64,000 nt of DNA from Mycobacterium senriense (GTDB taxonomy: Bacteria; Actinomycetota; Actinomycetes; Mycobacteriales; Mycobacteriaceae), in NCBI RefSeq assembly GCF_019668465.1, contig NZ_AP024828.1:1798001-1862000 (forward strand), written 5' to 3'. Position 1 is the first letter of the stretch. Every line of letters starts with the position of its first letter. Made by a program: the position numbers and the translations under genes. This document shows positions 1 to 8,964 of this stretch, one piece after another. Below the pieces are notes generated by a model. That model worked only from the letters and a program-made list of their open reading frames with translations. It ran no database searches and was not told the origin of the DNA.

Positions 1-138
1 GTGCAGTTGCACGGTGGCTATGGCTATATGACGGAATACCGGGTCGCGCGCGACTACATGGACAACCGCATCATGACGATCTTCGGTGGCACCACCGAGA
101 TCATGAAGGACATCATCGGACGCGACCTCGGGCTGTGA
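1..138 (+). CDS. Acyl-CoA dehydrogenase, C-terminal fragment
   Basis: The reading frame is open from the first base and stops at 138, so only the last 45 residues are present. They include HGGYGYMTEY and GGTTEIMKDIIGRDLGL, the signature end of FadE-type acyl-CoA dehydrogenases, where the GGTTEI segment contacts FAD. The family introduces the alpha,beta double bond of acyl-CoA in beta-oxidation. The crotonase that follows starts 8 bases later, so the two probably share a transcript. The substrate cannot be judged from this fragment. Confidence 0.9.
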   Translation: MQLHGGYGYMTEYRVARDYMDNRIMTIFGGTTEIMKDIIGRDLGL

Positions 139-145
139 TCCCGCT

Positions 146-904
146 GTGGTGAACGGCGTCTCGGTCGACCACGACGGCGCGGTCCTGCGGATCCGGCTGG
201 ACCGGCCGGAGAAGCTGAACGCCGTCGACACCCCGATGCTCAACGAGGCGTCGGCCCACATCGGCGGCGCCGATGCGGACCACTCAGTCCGCGCAGTGCT
301 GCTTACCGGAGCCGGGCGAGGGTTCTGTTCCGGCGGAGACCTCACCGGTGGCGACACCGCCGGCGCGGCCGATGCCGCCAACCGCCTGGTTCGGGTGATC
401 ACCTCGCTACCCAAACCGGTCGTCGCAGGCGTACATGGCGGGGCGGTCGGATTCGGCTGTGCGCTCGCGCTTTCCTGCGATCTGGTGGTGGCCGCGCCAT
501 CGGCGTACTTTCAATTGGCCTTTGCCCGTGTCGGACTGATGCCGGACGGTGGCGCGTCCGCGCTGCTGCCAGGGCTGATTGGGCGAGCGCGCACGGCGCG
601 TATGGCGATGACGGCTGAAAGAGTCTCCGCTGCAACCGCGTTCGAGTGGGGGATGATCTCGCATCTCACCGGTGCGGACGATTATCAATCTGTGCTCGCC
701 GACGTGCTGCGGTCGGTCTCCGGCGGTCCTACATTGGCGTTCGGCTGGACCAAGCGGGCGCTGTTCGCGGCGACCCTAACTGGACTCGAGCCGGTACAGG
801 CAATCGAAGCCGAGGGGCAGTTGGCGTTGATCGACACCGCGGACTTCAGGGAAGGTGCGCGCGCTTTCCGTGAGCGGCGCGCCCCGGAGTTTCGCGGGCA
901 CTGA
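146..904 (+). CDS. Enoyl-CoA hydratase/isomerase (PaaG-like crotonase)
   Basis: A 252-residue crotonase-fold protein. The oxyanion-hole segments are GAGRGFCSGGD (about residues 55-65) and HGGAVGFGCALALSCD (about 97-112). The two glutamates of classical enoyl-CoA hydratases are not conserved: the first is Ala in GCALAL and the second lies in FARVG. A PDGG motif followed later by EWGMI instead resembles PaaG-type isomerases, which use one acidic residue. I therefore infer an enoyl-CoA isomerase or related lyase rather than a plain hydratase. The start is GTG, 8 bases after the upstream dehydrogenase stop, which implies one operon. Confidence 0.85.
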   Translation: MVNGVSVDHDGAVLRIRLDRPEKLNAVDTPMLNEASAHIGGADADHSVRAVLLTGAGRGFCSGGDLTGGDTAGAADAANRLVRVITSLPKPVVAGVHGGAVGFGCALALSCDLVVAAPSAYFQLAFARVGLMPDGGASALLPGLIGRARTARMAMTAERVSAATAFEWGMISHLTGADDYQSVLADVLRSVSGGPTLAFGWTKRALFAATLTGLEPVQAIEAEGQLALIDTADFREGARAFRERRAPEFRGH

Positions 905-935
905 TTATCCGCGCACTGATTAAAGGAGAGCTGAA

Positions 936-1769
936 GTGACAACCTCGAAGGTACGAGTAGACGGCCTGGACATCGAATACACCGACGCGGGGCAAGGACC
1001 CACTGTCCTGTTCGTGCACGGCGTCTACGTGACCGGGGCCCTGTGGAACGACGTCGTGGCCGAACTCGGTGATGGGTTTCGCTGCGTCGCGCCGACCTGG
1101 CCGCTGGGCGCGCACAGCACACCCACCGATGGAGCCGACCTGGGCGCCGAGGCGGCGGCTCGCCGCATCGTCCATTTCATGGAGGCCCTCGATCTGACCG
1201 ACGTCACCGTGGTGGCCAACGACACCGGTGGCGGCCTGGTGCTGGCGTCGCTGGGTGATCCCGCTCTGGACACATCCCGGATCGCCCGGCTGGTGCTCAC
1301 CAATTGCGATAGCTACGAACACTTTCCGCCCGGTTCGTTCGCTCAGATCGTGAAGCTGTGCCGCCTTAGCTCCACATTGGGTGGGGGAGTCGTGCGCCTG
1401 TTGGCCACCGGGCCGGGGCAGGCCTTCTTCCTCAAGGCCGTGTCCAAGCACCCTCCGACCCCCGAGCGGCAGCGGGAGATCTTCGGAGCCTTCGCCACCA
1501 GCGCAGCGGCCCGCCGCGATGCCGTTACGGTGACCGCCTCACTGGATCCGGCCCTGACATTGCGCGCCGCGCCGGCGATCGAGGCATTCGACCGACCCGT
1601 CGTCCTCACATGGGGCACCGAGGATCAGCTGTTCCCCCTCGACCACGCCCGTCGCCTGCGCGATGCATTCCCGCATGCCACGTTGACCGAAATCCCCGAC
1701 TGCTCAACCTTCGTGATGATCGATGCGCCCGGCAAACTCGCCGAGGCGATCCGCAGCCGGGTCGAGTAG
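936..1769 (+). CDS. Alpha/beta hydrolase with Asp nucleophile, His replaced
   Basis: A 277-residue alpha/beta-hydrolase-fold protein. The oxyanion loop is FVHGVYVTG near residue 30. The nucleophile elbow reads NDTGGG (about residues 89-94), so the nucleophile would be Asp, as in haloalkane dehalogenases and related hydrolases. An acid candidate is in WGTEDQLF. Near the C-terminus, where the catalytic His is expected (pattern CSHFV), the sequence is CSTFV, so the His appears lost. The GTG start is supported by AAAGGAG 8 bases upstream. It sits between the crotonase and the CoA ligase. It may be inactive or non-hydrolytic; the family call is firm, the reaction is not. Confidence 0.8.
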   Translation: MTTSKVRVDGLDIEYTDAGQGPTVLFVHGVYVTGALWNDVVAELGDGFRCVAPTWPLGAHSTPTDGADLGAEAAARRIVHFMEALDLTDVTVVANDTGGGLVLASLGDPALDTSRIARLVLTNCDSYEHFPPGSFAQIVKLCRLSSTLGGGVVRLLATGPGQAFFLKAVSKHPPTPERQREIFGAFATSAAARRDAVTVTASLDPALTLRAAPAIEAFDRPVVLTWGTEDQLFPLDHARRLRDAFPHATLTEIPDCSTFVMIDAPGKLAEAIRSRVE

Positions 1770-1778
1770 CTAGCCCCT

Positions 1779-3341
1779 ATGTCCTTCGACTACGCCGCGT
1801 TGCGCAGCGGTTGGTATCGGGAGGGGTGGTTCTCGTCACGGACGTGCATCGACGCGTTCGAAGCGGGTGCGCGCGAGTGCGGTTCGACCGCGGTCGAGTT
1901 CGTCTCGGCGGACTCGGTGCTCAGCGTGACGGTCGCCGATGTCCACGACGCTGCGGTGACGTTCGCGGCGGGTCTTGCGCGCCTCGGCGTCCGGCCGGGG
2001 GACGCGGTGGCGGTGCAGCTGACCAACCGAGTGGAATGTGCGATCGCCTATCAGGCCGTGCTGTTGAGTGGCGCGGTGTTGGTGCCGATCGTGCACATCT
2101 ATGGGCAGGGCGAGGTCGGTTTCATCGTCACGCAGTCCGGGGCTTCGGTGCTGATCACCGCCACGAAATCCATTGCAACAGCGTTGGGCTCAGTGTTGCG
2201 CCACGTCGTAGTGGTGGACGCCGAGCCTGGACCGGGTTGGCTGGTGTGGTCGGACGTGCGATCCGAGCGGTATGTGCGGCCCGACGTTAAGTCCGACGAC
2301 GTGTGCCTGCTGATGTATACGTCGGGCACCACCTCGGCGCCCAAAGGCGTCCAGCACACGCACAACACCGTGCTCGCCGAACAGGCGACGATGCCCGCGC
2401 TGATTGCCGGTGCACCCGATGACGTGTCGCTGGTGAGCTTTCCACCCGGGCACATCGCGGGAGTGGGAAGCATGTTGCGCGCCTTGCTGTCCGGGTCGCG
2501 GACGGTGTTCTTGGCGAAATGGGATCCGCGACGCGCGGTCGAGGTCATTCGCGACTTCGGGGTCACCTCGACCGCTGGTGTCCCGACTCATCTGCAGGGC
2601 ATCATCGAACTCGGTTGTGCCAACGGTGAACTCGCCACATTACGGGAGTTCCTCGTCGGTGCGGCGCCCGTGACCGAGGAACTCGGTGCGCGAGCCGCCG
2701 CCGCGGGAATCGCGACGTTCCGCTCCTACGGCTCGACTGAGCATCCGACTGTCAGCGGGGCGCACACAGGCGAGCCCCGGTCAGCCTTGTTGTGTACGGA
2801 TGGCAGGCCAATGCCAGGTTCGGTGGTGCGCATCCTTGCTGCTGATGGTTCCGAGGCGCCCGCGGACACCGATGGTGAGGTGGTGGTGCGCGGTCCGGAG
2901 CAATTTGTCGGCTATCGCGACGCTCAGCTCGACGACGAGGCCTTCACCGACGACGGGTGGTTCCGCACCGGGGATCTGGGCCGCCTGGACGCCGACGGCC
3001 GGCTGATCATCACGGACCGAATCAAGGACATCATCATCCGGGGCGGCGAGACGATTTCCTCGACTCAGGTCGAGGACGTGCTGTCCGCACATCCAGCGGT
3101 GTCCGAGTGTGCGGTGGTCGCGGCGCCCGACGCCCGGTTGGGCGAAATCGTGGCGGCAGTGGTTGTGCTCAAGCCCGATGAGCGACTTGACATCGACGCG
3201 CTACGAGGTCATTTCGCCGCCGCCGGCCTGGCGAAGCAGAAGGTGCCCGAACGCTTGGTCGTCGTCGATGCCCTGCCCCGTACGTCGCTGGGCAAGGTAC
3301 GCAGGGCCGAACTGCGTGCCCAGCATTTCTCGGACGGTTAA
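1779..3341 (+). CDS. AMP-forming acyl-CoA ligase (FadD-like)
   Basis: A 520-residue member of the ANL superfamily, which activates a carboxylic acid with ATP to an acyl-AMP and then to the CoA thioester. The P-loop is YTSGTTSAPKG (about residues 180-190), followed by SYGSTEHP, and the hinge region reads GWFRTGDLGRLDADG then DRIKDIIIRGGE. The C-terminal lysine is in RTSLGKVRR. The start follows the hydrolase stop by 9 bases. The family relatives it most resembles are medium-chain or alicyclic acid ligases, but the substrate is unknown. It is the last gene of the first plus-strand operon. Confidence 0.9.
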   Translation: MSFDYAALRSGWYREGWFSSRTCIDAFEAGARECGSTAVEFVSADSVLSVTVADVHDAAVTFAAGLARLGVRPGDAVAVQLTNRVECAIAYQAVLLSGAVLVPIVHIYGQGEVGFIVTQSGASVLITATKSIATALGSVLRHVVVVDAEPGPGWLVWSDVRSERYVRPDVKSDDVCLLMYTSGTTSAPKGVQHTHNTVLAEQATMPALIAGAPDDVSLVSFPPGHIAGVGSMLRALLSGSRTVFLAKWDPRRAVEVIRDFGVTSTAGVPTHLQGIIELGCANGELATLREFLVGAAPVTEELGARAAAAGIATFRSYGSTEHPTVSGAHTGEPRSALLCTDGRPMPGSVVRILAADGSEAPADTDGEVVVRGPEQFVGYRDAQLDDEAFTDDGWFRTGDLGRLDADGRLIITDRIKDIIIRGGETISSTQVEDVLSAHPAVSECAVVAAPDARLGEIVAAVVVLKPDERLDIDALRGHFAAAGLAKQKVPERLVVVDALPRTSLGKVRRAELRAQHFSDG

Positions 3342-3357
3342 ACGCTTTTCCGCATCG

Positions 3358-3944
3358 TCAGTGCGCTGTCCAGCCGCCGTCCACGGTCAACACCTGGCCG
3401 GTCATGTATGTCGAGGCGCGCGATGCGAGAAAGAGCAGAGCTCCGTCGAGCTCGCCGGGTTCACCCATTCGCCGCATCGGGCACCCGGTGTGCAGATAGC
3501 GCTGGCTCGCCTCGTCCTCGGTCATAGGGGCTGAGCTTTCGCTGGGAAAGAAGCCCGGCGCCAGAGCGTTGACACGCACCCCATGGCGCGCCCATTGGCA
3601 AGCCAGGTCACGTGTCAGGCTAATCAACGCGCCCTTTGAGGACGTGTAGGCGGCGTCCGGTATCGGCCACGCGGCGACGAGGCCGAGTATCGACGAGATG
3701 TTGATGATCGAGCCTTCACCCGCGGCGATCATGGGCGCAGCGGCCAGCCTGGCGAGATGAAAGGCCCCTACCAGATTGACCTCGAGTGTGTTCGTCGGAA
3801 GGCATCGATCGGTTCGTCGAGGGCCGGTGCGGGAGAACCGAATCCCGCGTTGATAACGACGACATCGAGTCGACCGAATCGCTGCAACGTCCGCGGCACG
3901 ATTTCCTCGACTGTCCGATCTGCGGTGGAAATTCCATGGACATC
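3358..3944 (-). pseudogene. Short-chain dehydrogenase remnant, frameshifted and truncated
   Basis: The minus strand encodes recognisable SDR sequence in two frames. The upstream frame has RFGRLDVVVINAG and ends near PIDAFRR. The downstream frame resumes with NTLEVNLVGAFHLARL and continues through NISSILG, the catalytic YTSSKGAL and VDGGW to the stop. Removing two bases from the short (AC)3 run (plus-strand (GT)3 at 3786-3791) restores the frame. The N-terminal Rossmann half with TGxxxGxG is absent, because the neighbouring CoA-transferase gene and its leader occupy that space. I call it a pseudogene: two independent lesions, while the C-terminal half is still well conserved, suggesting recent decay. 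Confidence 0.85.
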
Positions 3945-4031
3945 TTGGGTCGATAGTAGACTTCGACATTGCTTACCTAGTAACCTATGTTGGTACGGAG
4001 GCGGCGTGGCCGGCAGGACAGAGGTGAGCGG

Positions 4032-5261
4032 ATGCAGAAACCGATGACCGGTGTGCGCGTCCTCGAGGTCGCGCAATTCACCTTCGTGCCTTCGGCGGGC
4101 GCAGTCCTCGCGGACTGGGGCGCCGACGTCGTCAAGATCGAGAACCCGGTCACCGGGGATGCGCAGCGGGGACTCGTCACCGTCGCCGGTCGCTCCGCGA
4201 CCACGCCGGGAGTCTCGTTCTCGCCCACGGTCGAAGCCCCCAACCGCGGCAAGCGCAGCGTCGGACTGTCCTTGGCGTTGAAGCAGACTCGGCCGGTGTT
4301 CGAGGAACTCGTCAGGCGCAGCGACGTCTTCCTGACCAACTTCTTGCCCCAGGCGCGGGCGAAACTACGGATTGACCTGGATGAGGTACGGCGTATCAAT
4401 CCGTCGATCGTCTACGTCGCGGGCAGCGGCTTCGGGGGCGAAGGGCCCGATCGCGAGACGGGCGCACACGACGCGACGGCCTTCTGGGCGCGCGCCGGCA
4501 ACGCCGACGGGGTCACGCCGACGGAATCCGAGGTGCCGACGGGCATGCCGGCGGGCGCATTCGGCGACAACATGGGCGGCATCACCATCGCGGGCGCGGT
4601 CGCCGCCGCCCTCTACGGCAGGCAGACGACTGGGCAGACGTCCGTCATCGACGTGTCGCTGCTGGCGGTCGGGGCGTGGGCCAACCAGTCCAGCGTCAAC
4701 CTCGCCATGCTGTATGGCTGTCCGCTGCCGAAGATCGACCAGCGGACGCAGGCGCCGGGCAACCCGCTGACCGGCGCCTACCGATGTTCGGACGGGCGCT
4801 TCATTCAGCTCTCGATGCTTCAGCCCACCCGGTACTGGACATCCGTCTGCCGGCTCTTCGGACTCGAGGCGGCCGCCGTGGACAAGCGATTCGCCTCGCT
4901 CGAGTCGTTGGCGGCACACGCCGATGAGGCCACCGCACTGCTCGCCGACGCCATCGCATCGCGGACCTTCGACGATTGCACGCGGCTGCTGAGTCTATTA
5001 CGGGGCCAGTGGTCTCCGGTGCAGGACGCGTGGGAGGTCGCCCACGACGAGTCGTTGATCGCCAACGGGCGCATCGCCGACCTTCGGGACGCTCAGGGAA
5101 AAGAACAGCGGCTGGTGGCCAACCCGGTGAAGTTCGATGAGGCAGCCGCCCACCTGACCCGGGCGCCGATGTTCGCCGAGCACACCGACGAGGTGCTGCG
5201 GGAGCTGGGCATCGACGATCATGAGCTGATCGAGCTGAAGATCGAAGGTGCCATCACCTGA
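4032..5261 (+). CDS. Class III CoA-transferase (CaiB/BaiF)
   Basis: A 409-residue family III CoA-transferase, which moves CoA between acyl groups through an aspartyl-CoA thioester intermediate. The N-terminal signature MTGVRVLEVAQF...ADWGADVVKIE is clear, and the Asp in GAHDATAFWARAG is the likely catalytic residue. I chose the ATG at 4032 because the family signature begins a few residues later; an upstream in-frame ATG at 3987 would add an Arg-rich stretch with no family match. The gene is separate from the ligase operon and converges on the thioesterase gene at 5269. The acid partner is unknown. Confidence 0.88.
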   Translation: MQKPMTGVRVLEVAQFTFVPSAGAVLADWGADVVKIENPVTGDAQRGLVTVAGRSATTPGVSFSPTVEAPNRGKRSVGLSLALKQTRPVFEELVRRSDVFLTNFLPQARAKLRIDLDEVRRINPSIVYVAGSGFGGEGPDRETGAHDATAFWARAGNADGVTPTESEVPTGMPAGAFGDNMGGITIAGAVAAALYGRQTTGQTSVIDVSLLAVGAWANQSSVNLAMLYGCPLPKIDQRTQAPGNPLTGAYRCSDGRFIQLSMLQPTRYWTSVCRLFGLEAAAVDKRFASLESLAAHADEATALLADAIASRTFDDCTRLLSLLRGQWSPVQDAWEVAHDESLIANGRIADLRDAQGKEQRLVANPVKFDEAAAHLTRAPMFAEHTDEVLRELGIDDHELIELKIEGAIT

Positions 5262-5268
5262 GCGTTGG

Positions 5269-6108
5269 TCAGGTCCACACTATCGACGGTGGTGGCGTGA
5301 ATCCCGGGTTCGCCAATGCCGTTGCCATACCGCTGCCGATGGGCCCTTTTTCGTCGAACAGCGTCGCCACGCCGGTGGCGACCCCTGCGTGGCTGTAGTG
5401 CGTCATCGACGCCAATCCGATGTAGACGCCTTTCGGCAAGCGACTAAGCGTGATCGTGTAGTCGGCGTTGATGAATTGCAAACCCTGCGTGCCCCAATGG
5501 GTTAATGAACTGGTGACGTCCCCGGCCATGATGGCTCGAGTAAAGGGTGACAGGGGCTCGTCGTCGACGAGCAGCTTGGTCTCCCGCAGCCAGACGAACT
5601 TCTGCCCATGGTGTCGCCACTCGGTGACCCCGACGCCCGGACTGCCCGCGACCGGGTCCCGGCCGAACGAATGCAACACCATCGGGACATCGTCAGCCAA
5701 CACGTCGGGCTCCGCCGGTACTGCGGGCATGCTGATCGGCGACGTCCACACCGTGTCCACGGCATGCTCGCTGCGGCGAAGGAACAAAGCACTGGCGCGA
5801 GCGACCACCACGTCGTTCTGAGTCATGACCGCGTCGACCGCTCGAAGTCGCCGGCCGTCGCGCGCAACCGAAGTGTGCATCTGCAAGGGTTGCAGCGCCA
5901 CCGGCCTCAGCAGATCCACCGTCAGCCGGGCGGGCTGAAGGTCGACGTCATCGACTTCTTGTTCGACCGCGCGTCCCAGCAACCCGCCGACGTAGTTGCC
6001 GCTGATCGACGGACCCCACGGCCCGCGCGCCAAACGGGTTGGGACAAAGCTCTTCCCGTCAGTGACGAAGAAGCACGTCGGCACCGCGTTGGATGAAGAA
6101 TCTGTCAT
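5269..6108 (-). CDS. Acyl-CoA thioesterase-like (double hotdog)
   Basis: A 279-residue protein with two hotdog halves. The first contains RGPWGPSISGNYVGGLLGRAVE (in parts typical of TesB-like thioesterase family proteins) and LTVDLLRPV. The second contains FINADYTITLSRLPKG and VYIGLASMTHYSHAGVA, the usual C-terminal half. These enzymes hydrolyse acyl-CoA thioesters and may release a dead-end or product acid. It is the last gene of the thirteen-gene minus-strand operon, and its start overlaps the upstream hydrolase stop by four bases (ATGA). Confidence 0.8.
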   Translation of the reverse strand: MTDSSSNAVPTCFFVTDGKSFVPTRLARGPWGPSISGNYVGGLLGRAVEQEVDDVDLQPARLTVDLLRPVALQPLQMHTSVARDGRRLRAVDAVMTQNDVVVARASALFLRRSEHAVDTVWTSPISMPAVPAEPDVLADDVPMVLHSFGRDPVAGSPGVGVTEWRHHGQKFVWLRETKLLVDDEPLSPFTRAIMAGDVTSSLTHWGTQGLQFINADYTITLSRLPKGVYIGLASMTHYSHAGVATGVATLFDEKGPIGSGMATALANPGFTPPPSIVWT

Positions 6109-6851
6109 CGGACCCTCTGTCGCAGTCGGCAGCGCTCGAGAAGTATCTTTGCCAACCGCTCCGGGTGGCTGAACATGACGTCGTGACAGGCGTCGACGGG
6201 GATCACCTCATGCACGCCGCCGAGGGCGGCGATGCTGGCACGCTGGGACTTTTGCGACAGGGCGCGGTCTCGGGTGGTCAACACCCAGGTACGTGGCACG
6301 TCGTCGGGAAACCCGCTGCGGTCCACTGGTTCTGCGGGAATTCGTGCCGCTTCGGTGTACAACCTCGACATCGCGAGCCGACGCTGTTGCTTCGTCATGC
6401 CGTTGCAGAACGCGTACTGTGCGGCAGCGCTTGGAATCTTGAATGGTCTGCCGCCTCGAGCGGCGAACCGCGCGAAGGCCGCCAGCGGACCGCTCAAGGT
6501 GTCGACGATCGCCTGCCCCTGACTGGGCACGAACGCGGCGACGAGAACCATCTCGCGCACCCGTGCGGAGCCGAGTTTGGTGACGACGCCGGGGACCGTC
6601 ACCCCTGCCATCGAGTGGCCCGCTATCACGATGTCGCCTAGGCCTTCCCGATCGATGTCGGCGACGACGGAGTCCACCCACCCGCCGATGGTGGCCGTCG
6701 CCAAATCTCCTGGCGTACGGCCGCGGCCGGGAAGGTCCACGGCGAGGGTGCGCAATTCTGGCTCTTGACGCCGCAATTCGGCGACCACGAACTCCCAGCA
6801 GTCGGCGGCGTGCTCACCGCCGTGGACGAGCACGAGATCGGGCAGCGCCAT
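6105..6851 (-). CDS. Alpha/beta hydrolase (esterase type)
   Basis: A 248-residue alpha/beta hydrolase. Visible features are LVHGGEHAADCW (oxyanion loop, near residue 8), nucleophile elbow AGHSMAG (Ser near residue 80), and a terminal VDACHDVMFSHPE that carries the catalytic His. This pattern fits the EstC/hydroxynitrile-lyase-like esterases. I chose the ATG at 6851, which has AAGGG about 7 bases upstream. The alternative ATG at 6866 would overlap the upstream LLM stop as ATGA and add five residues. The role within the operon is unknown; lactone or ester hydrolysis is plausible. Confidence 0.82.
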   Translation of the reverse strand: MALPDLVLVHGGEHAADCWEFVVAELRRQEPELRTLAVDLPGRGRTPGDLATATIGGWVDSVVADIDREGLGDIVIAGHSMAGVTVPGVVTKLGSARVREMVLVAAFVPSQGQAIVDTLSGPLAAFARFAARGGRPFKIPSAAAQYAFCNGMTKQQRRLAMSRLYTEAARIPAEPVDRSGFPDDVPRTWVLTTRDRALSQKSQRASIAALGGVHEVIPVDACHDVMFSHPERLAKILLERCRLRQRVR

Positions 6852-6862
6852 CGTGGAGCCCT

Positions 6863-7774
6863 TCATCGGTCGATCAACTGGGAGCTCAGCATATCGATGT
6901 CGGTGCGGAAGTCGCTGAAGCTTCTGCTGGCCGGCTCGATGGTGATCCACGTGACGCCCGCCGCAGCGTAGTCGTCCAGTCGCGGTTGTACTGCGGCGCA
7001 GAATCTCTCGCAGTCGCCGCTGGCGAGCTGGTCTGATTCGAATGGGACGAAGGCGACGTCGGCGGCACCGCGCCCGGTCTCCGCCCGTCGCTTGTTCACC
7101 TTTGCGATCCACTCGCCGAGCGTGTGGATGTCTTCGAGGGGGCGGGCGCGGGTGATCGCGGCCATTTCGCCCGACGCGGCCATCGGCATCCAGCCGTCGG
7201 CGACCTCGATGACACGGCGCTGCGCGGCCGCGCCGTTGCCACCGATCCAGATCGGCGGACCTCCCGTCGTCGACGGCGGTGGCAGCGCGATGTGACCACT
7301 CACACCGAATTCCGGCCCATCGTGGTCGGCGCCAGCCCAGGTCGCCTTCCACGCCGCGATTGCCTCGTCGAGCAGCACGCCTCGCCGGACGAAATCGGCG
7401 CCCAGCGCCTCGAATTCGGACTTCAGGTAGCCGGCCCCGGTGCCGAGCGTGAACCGACTGCCGGAGAGCAGATCGAAACTCGCGGCGGCCTTTGCCGTCA
7501 GGTAGGGGCTCCGATATCCCGAGACCAGGATGTAGGTCATCAACCGGATGCGAGTAGTGGCAGCCGCAGCGAAGCTCAGCGACACGAATGGATCGAAAGC
7601 GTGGTGGCCGCCGCGGGCCAACCACTCCCGGTCCGGATACGGGTGTTCGGACATCGAGAAGCCATCGAAGCCGGCTTCTTCCACCAACCGTGCGACGTCG
7701 CCGACGCCAGCGCCTTCGCTCCAGCGGTTCCAGTGCTTGACGGCCCGCATCGGGAACATCAGGTTGAAGCGCAC
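6863..7774 (-). CDS. LLM-class (F420-type) oxidoreductase
   Basis: A 303-residue luciferase-like monooxygenase-fold protein. Features include the N-terminal strand VRFNLMFPMRAVKHW, AGFDGFSMSEHPYP, RIRLMTYILVSGYRSPYLTAKAAASFDLLSGSRFTLGTGAGY (in pieces the classical cofactor-binding region) and PIWIGGNG. In mycobacteria most such proteins use coenzyme F420, but FMN-dependent monooxygenases share the fold. The GTG start at 7774 has GGGAGAA just upstream. A flavin reductase two genes upstream in the same operon makes an FMNH2-dependent monooxygenase a real alternative. Confidence 0.85.
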   Translation of the reverse strand: MRFNLMFPMRAVKHWNRWSEGAGVGDVARLVEEAGFDGFSMSEHPYPDREWLARGGHHAFDPFVSLSFAAAATTRIRLMTYILVSGYRSPYLTAKAAASFDLLSGSRFTLGTGAGYLKSEFEALGADFVRRGVLLDEAIAAWKATWAGADHDGPEFGVSGHIALPPPSTTGGPPIWIGGNGAAAQRRVIEVADGWMPMAASGEMAAITRARPLEDIHTLGEWIAKVNKRRAETGRGAADVAFVPFESDQLASGDCERFCAAVQPRLDDYAAAGVTWITIEPASRSFSDFRTDIDMLSSQLIDR

Positions 7775-7800
7775 TTTTTTCTCCCTACCGTTACGGCCGA

Positions 7801-8964
7801 CTACCGCACCAGCGATCGAGCAATGATCTCGCGCTGCACTTCCGTGGCGCCTTCGCCGAGCCGCTTGACCCGCAGGTCGCGAAACCATCGCTCCAGCGGC
7901 AATTCGGTGGAGATTCCCAACGCCCCGTGAATCTGGATGCATCGGTCCAGAACTCGATAGGCGGCCTCGGTTGCGAACATCTTGGCCACCGACGCGTCCA
8001 CCCGGACATCGCGTCCGAGATCGGCGTTCCAGGCGGCTTGGTACATCAGCAGCCGCGCCGCGCGCAGGTCCACCTCACTATCCGCCAGCATCCACTTGAT
8101 GCCCTGCTTGTCAGCCAGCCTGCCCCCGAACACGTCTCGGTCCTTGGCCCATTCGCAGGTCATGTCCAGCGCGCTCTGCGCGATGCCGATCGGCCCCGCC
8201 CCGTACACGACGCGACCATGCACGAGAAACTCGCTTGCCAGTGAAAAGCCCTGTCCCTCAGCACCGATCAGTCGGTCCGCGGGTATCCGCACATTGTCGA
8301 AGTGCAACTCGTACGGCGCAAAAGACGCCATCACGGGGATGCGGCTGAACGTGACTCCGGGGGTGTTCTTCTCAAGAATGAACGCCGAGATACCCTGGCG
8401 CCCCTCGCCGGTGCGGGCGTACACCACCCCCCAATCGGCATCCGGGGCGTGCGAAATCCACATCTTGGAGCCGTTGAGTACGTAAGCGCCGTTGTCCCTC
8501 GCCGCCCTGAGCTTGATCGCCCGCGCCGGGTCAGATCCGCCGGAGGCCTCGGTGATGGCGGTGTACGCCTTCGACATGGTGCCGTCTATGACGGGTCTGG
8601 CGTACTTGTCGAACTGCTCGGGTGATGCCTTGAACATAACGTTGGGCGGGTTGCCACCGAACGCGCCGAGGGCCGGAAAGAAAGCTCCCATCCGGCATTT
8701 CGCCGCCTCTTCGGCGACCACGACCTGGCCGAGGACGCTGAGCCCGGCACCGCCGAACTCCTCGGGCGTCTGTAGCGACCACAGTCCGAGCTCCCTGGCC
8801 TTGGCCTGCAACTCTACGAGCTGTTCGCGAGGGAGGCCGACCGTGTCGTGGTCCAGCCTATCCTCAACCGGACGAACCTGGGTATCCATGAACCGCCGCA
8901 CCGTGTCGCGCAGCATCACCAACTCTTCCGGCAGCTGCCATGCGCCAGAAGGTTCTTCGGCCAT
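7801..8964 (-). CDS. Acyl-CoA dehydrogenase
   Basis: A 387-residue FadE-type flavoprotein. It shows the N-terminal helical domain (LRDTVRRFMDTQVRPVED), YTAITEASGGSDPARAI (central FAD/substrate loop), GSKMWISHAPDADW and the C-terminal GEGATEVQREIIARSLVR. It would oxidise acyl-CoA to 2-enoyl-CoA. The length is normal for the family. The start ATG shares one base with the stop of the flavin reductase gene (TGATG), and it is followed 26 bases later by the LLM gene. It likely acts on the CoA ester made by the ligase at 11860-13467. Confidence 0.9.
   Translation of the reverse strand: MAEEPSGAWQLPEELVMLRDTVRRFMDTQVRPVEDRLDHDTVGLPREQLVELQAKARELGLWSLQTPEEFGGAGLSVLGQVVVAEEAAKCRMGAFFPALGAFGGNPPNVMFKASPEQFDKYARPVIDGTMSKAYTAITEASGGSDPARAIKLRAARDNGAYVLNGSKMWISHAPDADWGVVYARTGEGRQGISAFILEKNTPGVTFSRIPVMASFAPYELHFDNVRIPADRLIGAEGQGFSLASEFLVHGRVVYGAGPIGIAQSALDMTCEWAKDRDVFGGRLADKQGIKWMLADSEVDLRAARLLMYQAAWNADLGRDVRVDASVAKMFATEAAYRVLDRCIQIHGALGISTELPLERWFRDLRVKRLGEGATEVQREIIARSLVR

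Noticed and set aside
6852..7625. A long minus-strand extension upstream of the hydrolase at 6105-6851
   Set aside because: It overlaps the LLM gene in another frame. The hydrolase family signature begins at MALPDL, which has its own ribosome-binding site.
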